The translations under genes and the position numbers were made by a program. The notes under the pieces were generated by a model that saw only the letters and a program-made list of their open reading frames with translations, searched no databases and had not been told where the DNA came from. From positions 744,001 through 808,000 of the forward strand of contig NZ_CP113946.1 in assembly GCF_029392875.1 (NCBI RefSeq): a DNA stretch of 64,000 nt. The letters run 5' to 3'. How positions within the stretch are numbered: the first letter of the stretch is position 1; every line of letters starts with the position of its first letter. Shown here piece by piece: positions 9,242-18,339 of this stretch. The stretch is from Lactobacillus sp. ESL0677 (GTDB lineage: Bacteria; Bacillota; Bacilli; Lactobacillales; Lactobacillaceae).

Positions 9242-10014
9242 TTCAAGCACTTTTAGTTGCGTTATGGGCAGGAATTTGTGCTGTTGATGATGAGACAACC
9301 CAAATGTTACGCCGCCCGCTGATGGTTGCACCAATGGTGGGAATAATTATGGGTGATTTAAGAACATCTTTATTAATAGGTTCAACTCTAGAAGTTATGT
9401 GGATGGGTGTAGGTAATGTCGGTGCTTACGCCGCTCCAGATATGATTTCAGGAACAGCTATTGGGACTGCATTAGGAATTATGTCGGGTGGAACGGCCAC
9501 AGCAGTTGCTTTAGCAATTCCAACTTCATTATTAGCACAACAGTTATTGGTTCTTTATCGTTCCGCAATGGTTGCAATTAATCCTTATGCTGACAGGATA
9601 GCTGAATCTGGGGACTTTTCAAGAGTATCTCATTTGCAATACATTCCTATGATCTGTTTGTTTTTGGTTCGTGCAATTCCAACTTTCATTGCTATTTATG
9701 CAGGTGCAGGTGCGATTACAAAGATTGTTGCGGCTCTTCCTAAACCAATAATGACCGGATTAACAGTTGCAGGTTCAATTATACCTGCAGTTGGAATCGG
9801 CTTATTGATGCTAATGATGGTTAAAAAAGACAACTTATGGGCTTTCTTAATTGCTGGCTTTGCTCTTGCTGTTTATTTAAAACTTTCAATTTTAGCAATC
9901 ACATTAATTTCTTTACCAATTGCTGTTTTGTTTGATATGGCTTCTCAAAAAGAAGAATCCAATCAAAAAGCAACTACAGAATCAGATTCAGAAGAAGAGG
10001 AGTATGACCTATGA
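9238..10014 (+). CDS. Mannose/fructose/sorbose-family PTS, EIIC component
   Basis: This is the EIIC membrane subunit of a mannose-class PTS, 258 aa with several hydrophobic helices. The N-terminal part has the family features DDETTQML and GSTLEVMWMGVGNVGAYAAPD. The C-terminal tail is acidic (EEEEYDL). It overlaps EIIB by 4 bases (ATGA) and EIID by 4. Together with EIID it forms the sugar channel. Residues 20-110 are the most conserved-looking part. Confidence 0.9.
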   Translation: MIQALLVALWAGICAVDDETTQMLRRPLMVAPMVGIIMGDLRTSLLIGSTLEVMWMGVGNVGAYAAPDMISGTAIGTALGIMSGGTATAVALAIPTSLLAQQLLVLYRSAMVAINPYADRIAESGDFSRVSHLQYIPMICLFLVRAIPTFIAIYAGAGAITKIVAALPKPIMTGLTVAGSIIPAVGIGLLMLMMVKKDNLWAFLIAGFALAVYLKLSILAITLISLPIAVLFDMASQKEESNQKATTESDSEEEEYDL

Positions 10015-10826
10015 GTGACGAACACAAAATTACTAAAAAAGACCTAAATAAAGTATTTTGGCATGTTCAAACTTTAAATATCACTGCCAACTATCAATCA
10101 ATGCAAGCCCCAGGCTTCTTATACTGTATGGTTCCTATACTAAAGAAACTTTACGGTGATAAACCAAAAGAATTACGGGTTAAAGCAATGAAACGTCACC
10201 TGGAATTTTTTAATAGCCATGTTAATTCCGATGCACTAATTTTAGGGATTACAGCTGCTGTTGAAGAAACAACAAGTGAAGATGAAAAAGAAACAGTAAC
10301 TAGTATTAAAACAGGATTAATGGGACCGTTAGCTGGTTTGGGAGACAGTATTCTTAAGTTTACCTGGTTACCAATTTGTGGAAGTATTGGTGCTTCACTT
10401 GGTCTAACCGGAAATATTCTGGGCCCAATCTTAATGTTTTTACTTTATAACATTGTAAACATAACAACTAAGTATTATGGAATCCAATGGGGTTATTCAA
10501 AGGGAATGGATTTAATCAATGGTTCCCAAGGAAATGTATTGCAACGTGTAGCTAATATGGCAAATGTTGTTGGTTTGATGGTAGTTGGTGCATTAATTGC
10601 GACAGTCGTTAAAGTAAAAGTTGTTGCTAAAATTACAGCTGGTAAAGACGTGATATCTTTGCAAAGTATGTTTGATAAAATACTTCCAGGTTTATTTAGT
10701 TTGTTAGTAACTATTGGTGTTTACTTTATTTTAAAGAAAACAAATGGTAAGCATGCACCTTTGATTATCATTTCAATTATGGTAATTTCGGTTATCTTAT
10801 CTGTTTTAGGAATTATTGGTGCTTAA
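10011..10826 (+). CDS. Mannose/fructose/sorbose-family PTS, EIID component
   Basis: This is the EIID membrane subunit of a mannose-class PTS, 271 aa. Family signatures seen include MQAPGFLYCMVPILKKLY, KRHLEFFNSHV and IKTGLMGPLAGLGDS, followed by C-terminal membrane helices. It is translationally coupled to EIIC. EIIC and EIID of this class are also common bacteriocin and phage receptors, which is general knowledge and not shown here. Confidence 0.9.
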   Translation: MSDEHKITKKDLNKVFWHVQTLNITANYQSMQAPGFLYCMVPILKKLYGDKPKELRVKAMKRHLEFFNSHVNSDALILGITAAVEETTSEDEKETVTSIKTGLMGPLAGLGDSILKFTWLPICGSIGASLGLTGNILGPILMFLLYNIVNITTKYYGIQWGYSKGMDLINGSQGNVLQRVANMANVVGLMVVGALIATVVKVKVVAKITAGKDVISLQSMFDKILPGLFSLLVTIGVYFILKKTNGKHAPLIIISIMVISVILSVLGIIGA

Positions 10827-10831
10827 ATATA

Positions 10832-11881
10832 ATGAATAATAAAAAGTATACTGTCGTTCAAAAACAAAAAGGTCATTTCCACTTTAAAAATTTAACAGCT
10901 ACTTCTAAAGAACAGGTTACAGTTTTCTTATTAGAAACTCCAGATGATAATAATCCTAAAATACTTGGAACACAAAATGGGCCTGAATTTGAAATTAAGC
11001 TTGATCTAGAAAATAAGCGACCATATTTTAGAGTTGATACTATAAATCAAAGTTATATTATTGCTGAAAGGACACTTCCAGTAGATGGAATGAATAATTT
11101 TCGTGATTTAGGTGGTTATTTGACTAATGACGGCAGATCTGTCAAATGGGGAAGACTTTACCGTTCTGATCAAATTTATAATGCAACTTCAGAGGGCTTA
11201 GAATATTTACGTCAGTTGAATATTGGAACAATTATCGATTACCGTAGCAATAGTGAAGTTAGAAAATATCCTAATAAAAGTATAACTTCTCAAGTTAAGA
11301 CATATCAGTTAGATCCTTCTTCTGATGCGGCAGAATTATCTGCTCAAATGCAATCGTCAAAAGAAAATGAAGATATTAATTTAATTAATGAAATTATTCA
11401 GCAAAGAAAAAAAGGAACCCTGACTGACCATAGTAAGGTGGTTGTGGACGAGTATCGTGCATTTGTAACTAATCCTAAAGCGCAACAGTCCTATGGTACA
11501 ATGCTTAAAGTAATCGCTAATTCTACCTATGCAGCAATTGATCAACATTGTCGAGGTGGTAAAGATAGGACTGGTTATGGTGTCATGCTAGTTCTAGGCG
11601 TTTTAGGTGTGGATACTGAAGATATTTTAGAAGACTATTTAATTACTGGTCAGAATCGTCAGGAACGTAATCGCATAAAAATGGTAGGTTATCGTAAATT
11701 AACAAGTGATCCTTTTGTTTTAGATTATTTATACTCATTTATTGATACACAATCTAAATTTCTAGAGGCATCGATTAATGAAATTCTTACGAAGTATGAT
11801 TCTATTGCAGATTATGCTTTGAATGAATTGCATATTTCACGAGATGAGATTCAAAAAATGCGAGATACGTATTTAGAATAA
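10832..11881 (+). CDS. Tyrosine-phosphatase-like protein (Y_phosphatase3 type) with N-terminal beta domain
   Basis: This is a 349-aa protein of the bacterial tyrosine-phosphatase group. The P-loop HCRGGKDRTGYG contains the predicted nucleophile Cys240. NNFRDLGGYLTNDGRSVKWGR (about 90-110) and IDYRSNSEV are typical of the family. Residues 1-85 look like a separate beta-rich domain. The gene starts 5 bases after EIID and runs into the next regulator, so it belongs to the PTS operon. It could dephosphorylate a sugar phosphate made by this PTS, an inositol phosphate or a phosphoprotein; the operon context favours the sugar pathway but does not prove it. Confidence 0.82.
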   Translation: MNNKKYTVVQKQKGHFHFKNLTATSKEQVTVFLLETPDDNNPKILGTQNGPEFEIKLDLENKRPYFRVDTINQSYIIAERTLPVDGMNNFRDLGGYLTNDGRSVKWGRLYRSDQIYNATSEGLEYLRQLNIGTIIDYRSNSEVRKYPNKSITSQVKTYQLDPSSDAAELSAQMQSSKENEDINLINEIIQQRKKGTLTDHSKVVVDEYRAFVTNPKAQQSYGTMLKVIANSTYAAIDQHCRGGKDRTGYGVMLVLGVLGVDTEDILEDYLITGQNRQERNRIKMVGYRKLTSDPFVLDYLYSFIDTQSKFLEASINEILTKYDSIADYALNELHISRDEIQKMRDTYLE

Positions 11882-11894
11882 TTAAAGAAAAACT

Positions 11895-13799
11895 ATGAAA
11901 CTAACAACAAAACTATCATTTTTAAATGCAAATTCACGCTTAACAAGCTTATTTTTATTATTATTTCGAACAGAAAATTATGTTACTAGTAATGAAATTA
12001 GTAAGATGTTAGCAATCTCGGTCAGAACAGTTAAACATGATATTAAATTGTTGCGTCAAGAACTAGCAGGCACAGAAATAGAGCTGATTTCTAAGCCTTC
12101 ACGTGGTTATAGATTGATGTTTGATCAGCCAGACGATCGCTTGGCTATTAAAGAATATTTGGAAATCCATCCAACTAATTATGTAGAAACTTATTTTGAT
12201 AGACGTGTAAATTATATTTTGCGACGCTTATTATCAACTGAGAACTACATTACAATTTCTCAATTGAAGCAAGAACTTGCAGTATCGCTTAATATTTCTA
12301 AAGAAATTAAGCGGGTTAAAGAAATTCTAAATAAGTATAATCTAAAATTAAATTCGCGTTCTCATTATGGAATGAAAATTATTGGTGCTAATTTTCGAAA
12401 GATTATGCTAACTGTTAGAATGTATCGATATTTTGATAAAAATGTTGCAATTAACTTTGGTATCAAATCTTATAATAATTGCTTTTTATGTTCAGTAACA
12501 GAAAAGAGGCAGATAAGATTAACGCTTTTTCGAACGATAAAAAATTATCGTGTTGTCTTTTCTGATATTGATGCAGAACGTTTTATAATTTACTTGTTGT
12601 ACTTTCGTAATACTCAAAGTAATTCTTTAAATTTACCTAATTTGAAGTTTTGTTATCGTCAAACTGAGGAATATCAAGTGGTTTTTGAATTAGTAGATAA
12701 GTTAAAAAGTAAATTCAACGGCTTTGATTTTTCTCCAGAAATCATTGAATTTCTAACTTATATTGCAATTTTAAGCACTGACTTATATCGAATGGCTGAC
12801 TGTACAAAAGAAAATTATGGGTGCTTGGTAGATATTGCAGAAAGAAATCGTAATTACATTTTGACTGAAATATCTGAATACTTGTGCATTAATGTTTTTG
12901 ATGATTATGATAATTTGCGAGACTTGTTAAAAATAATGATTCCAATTAGCTTGAAAATATTATTAGAGGTATCTGATGGGATAGACTTGCGATATCAAGA
13001 CTTAAATAATAATCAGAATTATCAAGTTTTACGTTTCTTTTTGCAAAAAATATTTGTTGATTTTTACGAAAAATATCATTACGAATTTTCTTCCAAAGAA
13101 CAAGAATTAATTTTGGAAGTATTTGTAATGATGATAGAGAGAATTTCATTAGATCCACAAAAGTTGCGAATAGCCATTATTGCTATTGATGGTCGCCTAG
13201 CTACGCAACATCTAAAAATAACACTTCTCTCTCATTTTTCTAATCATATAGAGAAAATAACGACAAAAATGTTATATGAGTTAGATTCAACCAATAACTC
13301 ACAATATGATTTGTATTTGTGCTCGCAATATGGGAAAAATTTAGCAATTCCTAATACACCTTCACCGCTATATTATATTGATGAAACTTTAGATGAAGTT
13401 AACTATCTTAATTCACTTAATAAAATTTTTATTGAGGATTTTCAGTATAGTAAGAAATTACCAAATATTTCTCTAAAATCACTTACAAATAACGAATATG
13501 AAATTTTGAATGAACCAGAGTTATTGCAAAATCATTTTAAAATATATTTGCGCAATAATTTGTGTTTGTATTTAAATTTCAAGTCTACTAAAGAAAATAT
13601 TACGGTTTATAAGGTCTGTAATAAAACTAAAAGTAAAAATATTGATTTTACAGTTGCAATTTCATTAGCGATTAATGGTGATTTTCAAAAGTTAAAAATG
13701 ATTTTTAATGTGATTAATAATTTGAAGATTAATGTAGACAGTTTGTCTACTTTAGAAGATGGGATTATTAGTTATAGTAGTTTGTTCTTTCAACGTTAA
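11895..13799 (+). CDS. Mga/BglG-type helix-turn-helix regulator with degenerate PTS domains
   Basis: This is a 634-aa protein with the domain layout of PTS-linked activators. An N-terminal HTH (about 20-75, with SNEISKMLAISVRTVKHDI) is followed by a second HTH-like segment (about 110-165) and a long PRD-like helical middle. The C-terminal third occupies the place of EIIB and EIIA domains, but neither the Cys loop nor a PH motif is present. It is AT-rich and Asn/Lys/Ile-rich. It lies between the phosphatase and the deacetylase in the PTS operon and is probably its autogenous regulator, acting without direct PTS phosphorylation. Confidence 0.72.
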   Translation: MKLTTKLSFLNANSRLTSLFLLLFRTENYVTSNEISKMLAISVRTVKHDIKLLRQELAGTEIELISKPSRGYRLMFDQPDDRLAIKEYLEIHPTNYVETYFDRRVNYILRRLLSTENYITISQLKQELAVSLNISKEIKRVKEILNKYNLKLNSRSHYGMKIIGANFRKIMLTVRMYRYFDKNVAINFGIKSYNNCFLCSVTEKRQIRLTLFRTIKNYRVVFSDIDAERFIIYLLYFRNTQSNSLNLPNLKFCYRQTEEYQVVFELVDKLKSKFNGFDFSPEIIEFLTYIAILSTDLYRMADCTKENYGCLVDIAERNRNYILTEISEYLCINVFDDYDNLRDLLKIMIPISLKILLEVSDGIDLRYQDLNNNQNYQVLRFFLQKIFVDFYEKYHYEFSSKEQELILEVFVMMIERISLDPQKLRIAIIAIDGRLATQHLKITLLSHFSNHIEKITTKMLYELDSTNNSQYDLYLCSQYGKNLAIPNTPSPLYYIDETLDEVNYLNSLNKIFIEDFQYSKKLPNISLKSLTNNEYEILNEPELLQNHFKIYLRNNLCLYLNFKSTKENITVYKVCNKTKSKNIDFTVAISLAINGDFQKLKMIFNVINNLKINVDSLSTLEDGIISYSSLFFQR

Positions 13800-13819
13800 A
13801 TAAAGAAAAAGGTGATTTT

Positions 13820-14617
13820 ATGGTAAAAAAAGTTATTATCAATGCTGATGATTTTGGTATGTCGGAGGCTTTTAACTATGGTGCAATTAAGGCATACAAT
13901 GAAGGAATTGTTTCTTCAACTTCAATAATGATTAATCAGGAAGCTGTGCCACACGCCGTGTCATTACTAAAACAAGCTCCAGGTCTTTATGTTGGTCTTC
14001 ATGTAAATTTGACTACAGGTTCACCGGTTTCAGATCCAGCAGAAATTCCTAATTTGGTTAATCCTGATGGTAGTTTTATTGGCTCAGCAAAATTTAAAAC
14101 ACATGAAGCAATTTTTTCCTATAAGGATGTTTATACCGAAACTGAAGCTCAAATACAAAAGTTTCGGCAAGTATTTGGCTTTTATCCTTCCCATATTGAA
14201 CCTCATTCGGCAATGGATGATAATTCAATTGGAGCATTGATAGCATTGGCAAATAAGTATCAGCTGCATTATGGCGAAGTTCCATATCAAGGTCACTTTG
14301 TTCAATCTAGTTCTGAAAAATATTGGCAAGTAGAGTCTGTTTTAAGATTGGATCCTGATTATATGAATTTGTTAAATCGGGGAGTAGGAGTTTCGGACTT
14401 TATTTCAGATCGCTTTGGAGTGATTAAAAACCATGATAATGGCTTAATAACAGAATTTCATTTTCATCCTGGATATGTTGACCAATATGTACTGCAACAT
14501 TCTGGACTTACATTGGCACGAACTAAAGATTTAGCAACTTTATGCTCTAATACCCTTAAGGGATGGATTCAGGATAATGATATTCAATTAGTTAGTTTTG
14601 GTGATTTAAAAAAGTAG
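13820..14617 (+). CDS. ChbG/YdjC-family carbohydrate deacetylase
   Basis: This is a YdjC/ChbG-like hydrolase, 265 aa. NADDFGMSEAFNYGA near residue 8 supplies the metal-binding Asp pair, GLHVNLTTGSPV and HIEPHSAMDD supply the His ligands, and EFHFHPGY is near the C-terminus. Family members deacetylate N-acetylated sugars such as chitobiose 6-phosphate. SD aaaggtg precedes the ATG. Its place in the mannose-class PTS operon suggests that the imported sugar is N-acetylated, for example an N-acetylglucosamine-containing oligosaccharide. A terminator follows. Confidence 0.85.
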   Translation: MVKKVIINADDFGMSEAFNYGAIKAYNEGIVSSTSIMINQEAVPHAVSLLKQAPGLYVGLHVNLTTGSPVSDPAEIPNLVNPDGSFIGSAKFKTHEAIFSYKDVYTETEAQIQKFRQVFGFYPSHIEPHSAMDDNSIGALIALANKYQLHYGEVPYQGHFVQSSSEKYWQVESVLRLDPDYMNLLNRGVGVSDFISDRFGVIKNHDNGLITEFHFHPGYVDQYVLQHSGLTLARTKDLATLCSNTLKGWIQDNDIQLVSFGDLKK

Positions 14618-14671
14618 CTACTTATGATTGTTAGTAATCAATATTAGAATAAAGCAAAGATTTAATCATGT

Positions 14672-14712
14672 AAAAACGGTATTTAATGTAGTAGTTAAGT
14701 GCCGTTTTTTGA
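14672..14712 (+). terminator. Terminator of the PTS operon
   Basis: An 8-bp stem (14672-14679 with 14702-14709), long loop, and T tract 14704-14710. The long loop lowers certainty. Confidence 0.6.
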
Positions 14713-14867
14713 TTGAATTTCCGCTATAAACTATATGCTATAATTATTAAATGTAGCTGAAATTATTCAAACTATTTAAATTAATAATTTAATTTAAAAG
14801 CAATAAAAACAAGGCTTTATATTTGCTCAACCTATATATCCTAGTTAAAAGTTTCAAAGATCAAAAA

Positions 14868-16075
14868 ATGAAAAAATATAAGAACATCTATTAATTAATA
14901 AATATTTTATACAATAGTGGGGTTCCGATTTGGAGTGGCACCATCTATTTGTTCATGCATCAGGTTGGCTATTCATATGGCCAAATTAATTTGTATTTGG
15001 CACTCTTTTGGATAATAACTTTTGTTGCAGAAATCCCATCAGGTTATACGGCAGATCATTTTGGCTATTTGCATACAATTCAATTTAGTGCAATTATCAG
15101 AGCAATTGGTTTAATTATACTGACTGTGCCGTTTTCAAATATTACAATCCTTGTTGCCAGTGGGATTTTAACAGCCTTAGGTGATTCTCTGCAATCTGGG
15201 ACGATGACATCGTGGATTGCAAATAAGGCTAAAAAGGAAAATAAAGCGGCTGAACTTGGCGATATCTATTCAAATTATCGAATATTAGCAACGCCAATAA
15301 GTATGATAGTTGGCTTTATAGGTGCCAATTGGTTAGGCAACGTTAATTAGCATATCCATTAGTTGCTGGTCCTTTGCTTCTGATAATGACAGCCCTGATA
15401 CTAACTTTCATACTTAAATATGATAATAAAAATATTACTGAAACTAGCGCAGACCTGAAAAGACTTAATTTGATAACAGATGTTAAAAGTGTGGTAAAAA
15501 ATGAAGCGGACACCTTTAAACTGATTTTGCTATTTTTGCCAATAGATTTTATTACTTATAGTCCCTATACCCAGTGGCAGCTATATTTTCAGCGTGGGCA
15601 CAAAATCAATACCGGCTTTATACTGGTGGCAATCAATCTAGTTGGTATCTTGGCATCTTTTGTTTATAAAAAATTAAATAAAAGAAAAATCAGTCAATTT
15701 ACAATAATTATCTTTGTTGCTTTTTTGGCAGCGGTGATGATTATTTTATCAATTACATTGACCAGCTTATACTATCTTTCCATTCTGTTTTTCCTGTTAC
15801 ATATTGCATTTTATGATATTAGGTTAATTGCTCAAGATACTATTTTGCAATTAAAAATTAGCACAGAGACAAGCAGGGCAACAATTATTTCGGTTAATAA
15901 TGCACTAGAAGCTGCGGTTTATGTAGTTATTTTAGCCATCAATGGTTATATTTTTGATCACTTTGATATTGGAGTTGCATGGGGCGTGTTAGCTATCACT
16001 GGGACGGTTCTATTTTTAATAGCACTAATTATCTATCATCAAGGCTGCAAGCAAAACTATAATAATTTAAAGTAA
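14868..16075 (+). pseudogene. MFS transporter pseudogene (early stop plus frameshift)
   Basis: One MFS permease of about 400 aa can be pieced together. It starts MKKYKNIY at ATG 14868, meets TAA at 14892-14894 in place of a Leu-type codon, and continues in the same frame through LINILYNSGVPIWSG to GNVN. At 15344-15350 the frame stops (AATTAG) and continues in another frame as LAYPLVAGP. Restoring one T (aat tta gca) joins the halves perfectly. The second half runs to 16075. The helices look normal, including the region with EIPSGYTADHFGY between helices 2 and 3. With two independent lesions the gene is almost certainly dead. Confidence 0.82.
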
Positions 16076-16096
16076 CAAAATCATTTCCATTTGTTG

Positions 16097-16125
16097 TTGA
16101 CTTATTTTAAAAAACATCTTATAAT
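16097..16125 (+). promoter_or_regulatory. Strong sigma-A promoter of the ABC uptake operon
   Basis: TTGACT (16097-16102), a 17-base spacer and a perfect TATAAT (16120-16125). Transcription would start near 16132, about 23 bases before the leader-peptide ATG. Confidence 0.8.
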
Positions 16126-16154
16126 TTTTTCATTGAGAGTTGGAGGTAATTCTG

Positions 16155-16220
16155 ATGATTAGTAGAAATTGTCTAAAATTACATTTGAATACTCGTAGCT
16201 ACTTTAGCTTCTTTAGATAG
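16155..16220 (+). CDS. Leader peptide, 21 codons, ending in Tyr/Phe-rich RSYFSFFR
   Basis: An ATG at 16155 sits 8 bases after a near-perfect SD (ggagg, 16142-16146) and opens a 21-codon frame ending at TAG 16218-16220. The last eight residues, RSYFSFFR, hold one Tyr and three Phe codons. It is followed by stem-loops and a terminator and precedes an amino-acid-type ABC transporter, which is the layout of transcription attenuation by a leader peptide. It has no Trp codon. A ribosome stalled at the Tyr/Phe codons would cover 16200-16215. That this is a regulatory leader is inference from layout and SD quality. Confidence 0.65.
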   Translation: MISRNCLKLHLNTRSYFSFFR

Positions 16221-16356
16221 CGTTTGGATTCATCTAGTTGGATTCAAGCGGAACGCAAGTTTGAATCTATCTATGATGGCTAAAGCAGTTTGATTGCAAT
16301 TAGTCACATGATTTCTAAGTGGCTAATTGCAACATTAAATTTAAAATGAATTTTTT
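16221..16356 (+). promoter_or_regulatory. Attenuator: competing RNA structures between leader peptide and terminator
   Basis: Two copies of ggattca (16226-16232 and 16240-16246) can each pair with the tgaatc segment at 16262-16267. CTTTAGC inside the leader frame (16202-16208) is complementary to GCTAAAG at 16279-16285. A 14-bp stem joins 16294-16307 with 16319-16332. Its 3' side with the loop edge (CTAAGTGG, 16315-16322) is exactly complementary to CCACTTAG (16363-16370), the 5' arm of the terminator. The 14-bp stem would thus hold the antiterminator sequence and let the terminator form. No T-box sequence or known riboswitch core was seen. Confidence 0.65.
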
Positions 16357-16392
16357 AAATACCCACTTAGGAATTAAGTGGGTATTTTTTAT
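16357..16392 (+). terminator. Attenuator terminator ahead of the ABC uptake operon
   Basis: A 13-bp perfect stem (16357-16369 with 16375-16387), 5-base loop, and T run 16384-16390. It lies between the leader peptide and the first structural gene and so can switch the operon. Confidence 0.88.
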
Positions 16393-16425
16393 TAAAATAT
16401 TTTTAAATATTATGGAGGAAAAATA

Positions 16426-17394
16426 ATGCATATTAAAAAAATAATTGCTGGAATTAGTTTGGTAAGTTTATTACTTTTAGGTGGTTGCAGCAGTAATAAG
16501 ACTGGTAAAAGCGCAACAGTTAAACATGTTGGCGTTTTACAAGTTGTTCAACACCCATCACTTGATGAAGCATACAAGGGCTTTAAGGAAGGCCTAAAGG
16601 ACGGCGGTTACGTTGAAGGTAAAAATTTAAAAATTGATTATCAAAACGCGCAAAATAGTCAAGATAATTTAAAGAGTATGAGTGACAAATTGGTTAATGA
16701 AAAATCTGATCTCGTACTGGGAATTGCCACACCAGCTGCCCAAAGCTTAGCTAATACAACGCAAAATATACCAATTGTTGTTACGGCTGTAACTGACTTA
16801 AAAGCTGCTAAGTTAGTCAATTCAAATGAAAAACCTGGTAAAAATGTCACGGGGACTACCGATATGGTTTCAATTGATAAGCAAATCAAATTATTATTGT
16901 CAATTGTTCCTAAAGCAAAGACAATCGGTATTATGTACAATGCTGGCGAGGCCAATTCAAAAATCCAAGCCGATTTAGCAATTGCCGCATTAAAGAAGGC
17001 TGGGGTCAAGGTCATAGTTAAAACAGCTAATACAACTAACGATGTGCAACAAGTAACAGAAACTTTAGCTGATAAAGTTCAAGGAATATATGTTCCAACT
17101 GATAATACTTTTGCTTCTGCAGCTTCACTGATTGGTAAAGTCGTGAAGGAAAAGAAAATCCCGTTAGTAGCTGGTGCAACTGAGCAGGTTAAAAATGGTG
17201 GTCTTGCCTCAATCGGAATCGATTATGAATCATTAGGAAGACAAACGGGTAAAATGGCTGCTAAAATTTTGTCGGGTAAGGCAAAACCTCAAGATATGCC
17301 TGTTGAAAAGGCTACTAATTTAAAGTTAGTGGTCAATAAGAAGATGGCTAAGGCTTTAGGAATTGATCCAAAATCGATTAAGGCACCTAAATAG
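16426..17394 (+). CDS. trpX: ABC transporter substrate-binding lipoprotein, TrpX-like
   Basis: This is a lipoprotein receptor of the ABC_sub_bind family (TrpX/YcjN-like, BMP-related fold), 322 aa. A signal peptide ends in the lipobox LLLGGC (Cys21), followed by a Ser/Lys linker and a two-lobed binding domain: VGVLQVVQHPSLDEAYKGF, ATPAAQSLA, PIVVTAVTDL, IGIMYNAGEANS and YVPTDNTFASA. Relatives carry tryptophan or related aromatic compounds in streptococci. SD ggagg precedes the ATG. The leader upstream has Tyr/Phe rather than Trp codons, so the ligand may be another aromatic amino acid. Confidence 0.85.
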   Translation: MHIKKIIAGISLVSLLLLGGCSSNKTGKSATVKHVGVLQVVQHPSLDEAYKGFKEGLKDGGYVEGKNLKIDYQNAQNSQDNLKSMSDKLVNEKSDLVLGIATPAAQSLANTTQNIPIVVTAVTDLKAAKLVNSNEKPGKNVTGTTDMVSIDKQIKLLLSIVPKAKTIGIMYNAGEANSKIQADLAIAALKKAGVKVIVKTANTTNDVQQVTETLADKVQGIYVPTDNTFASAASLIGKVVKEKKIPLVAGATEQVKNGGLASIGIDYESLGRQTGKMAAKILSGKAKPQDMPVEKATNLKLVVNKKMAKALGIDPKSIKAPK

Positions 17395-17421
17395 TATAGA
17401 AAGGCAAGTGGATAAGTAAAT

Positions 17422-18339
17422 ATGATGAATACTTTTTGGGATTTATTTCTTTCGGCAACTTCGCAAGGATTGCTTTGGTCCTTGATGGCAATTGGGGTTT
17501 ACCTGACCTTCAGGATTCTTGACTTAGCAGATATGACTGCTGAAGGCAGTTTTCCTTTAGGTGGTGCAATTACCACAATGTGCTTAATTAACGGTGTTAA
17601 CCCAATTTTAGCAACACTTGCTGCTTTTGGCGGTGGCATGGTTGCTGGTCTAGTCACCGGCATTTTAAATACCAAGCTAAAGATTCCGGCTCTTTTAGCA
17701 GGGATTGTCACGATGACTGGTCTATACTCGATAACTTCACGAGTAATGCTCAACGCTGCCAATGTTTCGCTTCTGGGCAAGGCAACTATTTTCACTATGG
17801 CACAAAACTTGGGCCTGTCTCACAACAACGCTGTCATTGTTACGGGGCTAATTATTTCGTTATTAGTAATTGGACTGCTAGTAATATTTTTTAGAACTGA
17901 AATCGGCTTGGCGATGCGGGCAACTGGCGATAATCCCGAAATGAGTGCTGCTAACGGCATTAAGACACAAAATATGAAAATCTGGGGTTACATGATTTCT
18001 AATGGCTGCATTGCTCTTTCAGGCGCACTGTTAGCCCAAAACAATGGCTTTGCTGACCTTAATTCTGGAGTTGGTACACTTGTTGTTGGACTAGCTTCGA
18101 TTATTATTGCTGAAGTATTAATTCGTAATTTAGCAATTGGTGGGAGAATGCTGACATTGGTCATTGGTGCAATCGTTTATCGCTTAATTTTAGCCTTGGT
18201 TTTCCAAATGAACGTTGAACCTTCGGATGCTAAACTCGCTTCAGCTTTAGTATTAATTGTGTGTTTGGCACTGCCTAATTTTAAATTATCGCGCAAAAAT
18301 AAAGGGGAGAATAAAAATGTCTCAAGTACTGAAAATTAA
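17422..18339 (+). CDS. trpY: ABC transporter permease, TrpY-like
   Basis: This is a branched-chain-type (BPD_transp_2) permease of 305 aa, hydrophobic with about eight to nine helices. Features include AIGVYLTFRILDLADMTAEG near the N-terminus and GLAMRATGDNPEMSAANGI, the cytoplasmic loop that contacts the ATPase. It ends 23 bases inside the ATPase gene. It is the membrane channel of the uptake system with the flanking lipoprotein and ATPase. Confidence 0.87.
   Translation: MMNTFWDLFLSATSQGLLWSLMAIGVYLTFRILDLADMTAEGSFPLGGAITTMCLINGVNPILATLAAFGGGMVAGLVTGILNTKLKIPALLAGIVTMTGLYSITSRVMLNAANVSLLGKATIFTMAQNLGLSHNNAVIVTGLIISLLVIGLLVIFFRTEIGLAMRATGDNPEMSAANGIKTQNMKIWGYMISNGCIALSGALLAQNNGFADLNSGVGTLVVGLASIIIAEVLIRNLAIGGRMLTLVIGAIVYRLILALVFQMNVEPSDAKLASALVLIVCLALPNFKLSRKNKGENKNVSSTEN

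Noticed and set aside
16221..16392. T-box riboswitch ahead of the ABC operon
   Set aside because: No T-box core sequence or specifier stem was found; the leader peptide and competing hairpins fit attenuation better.
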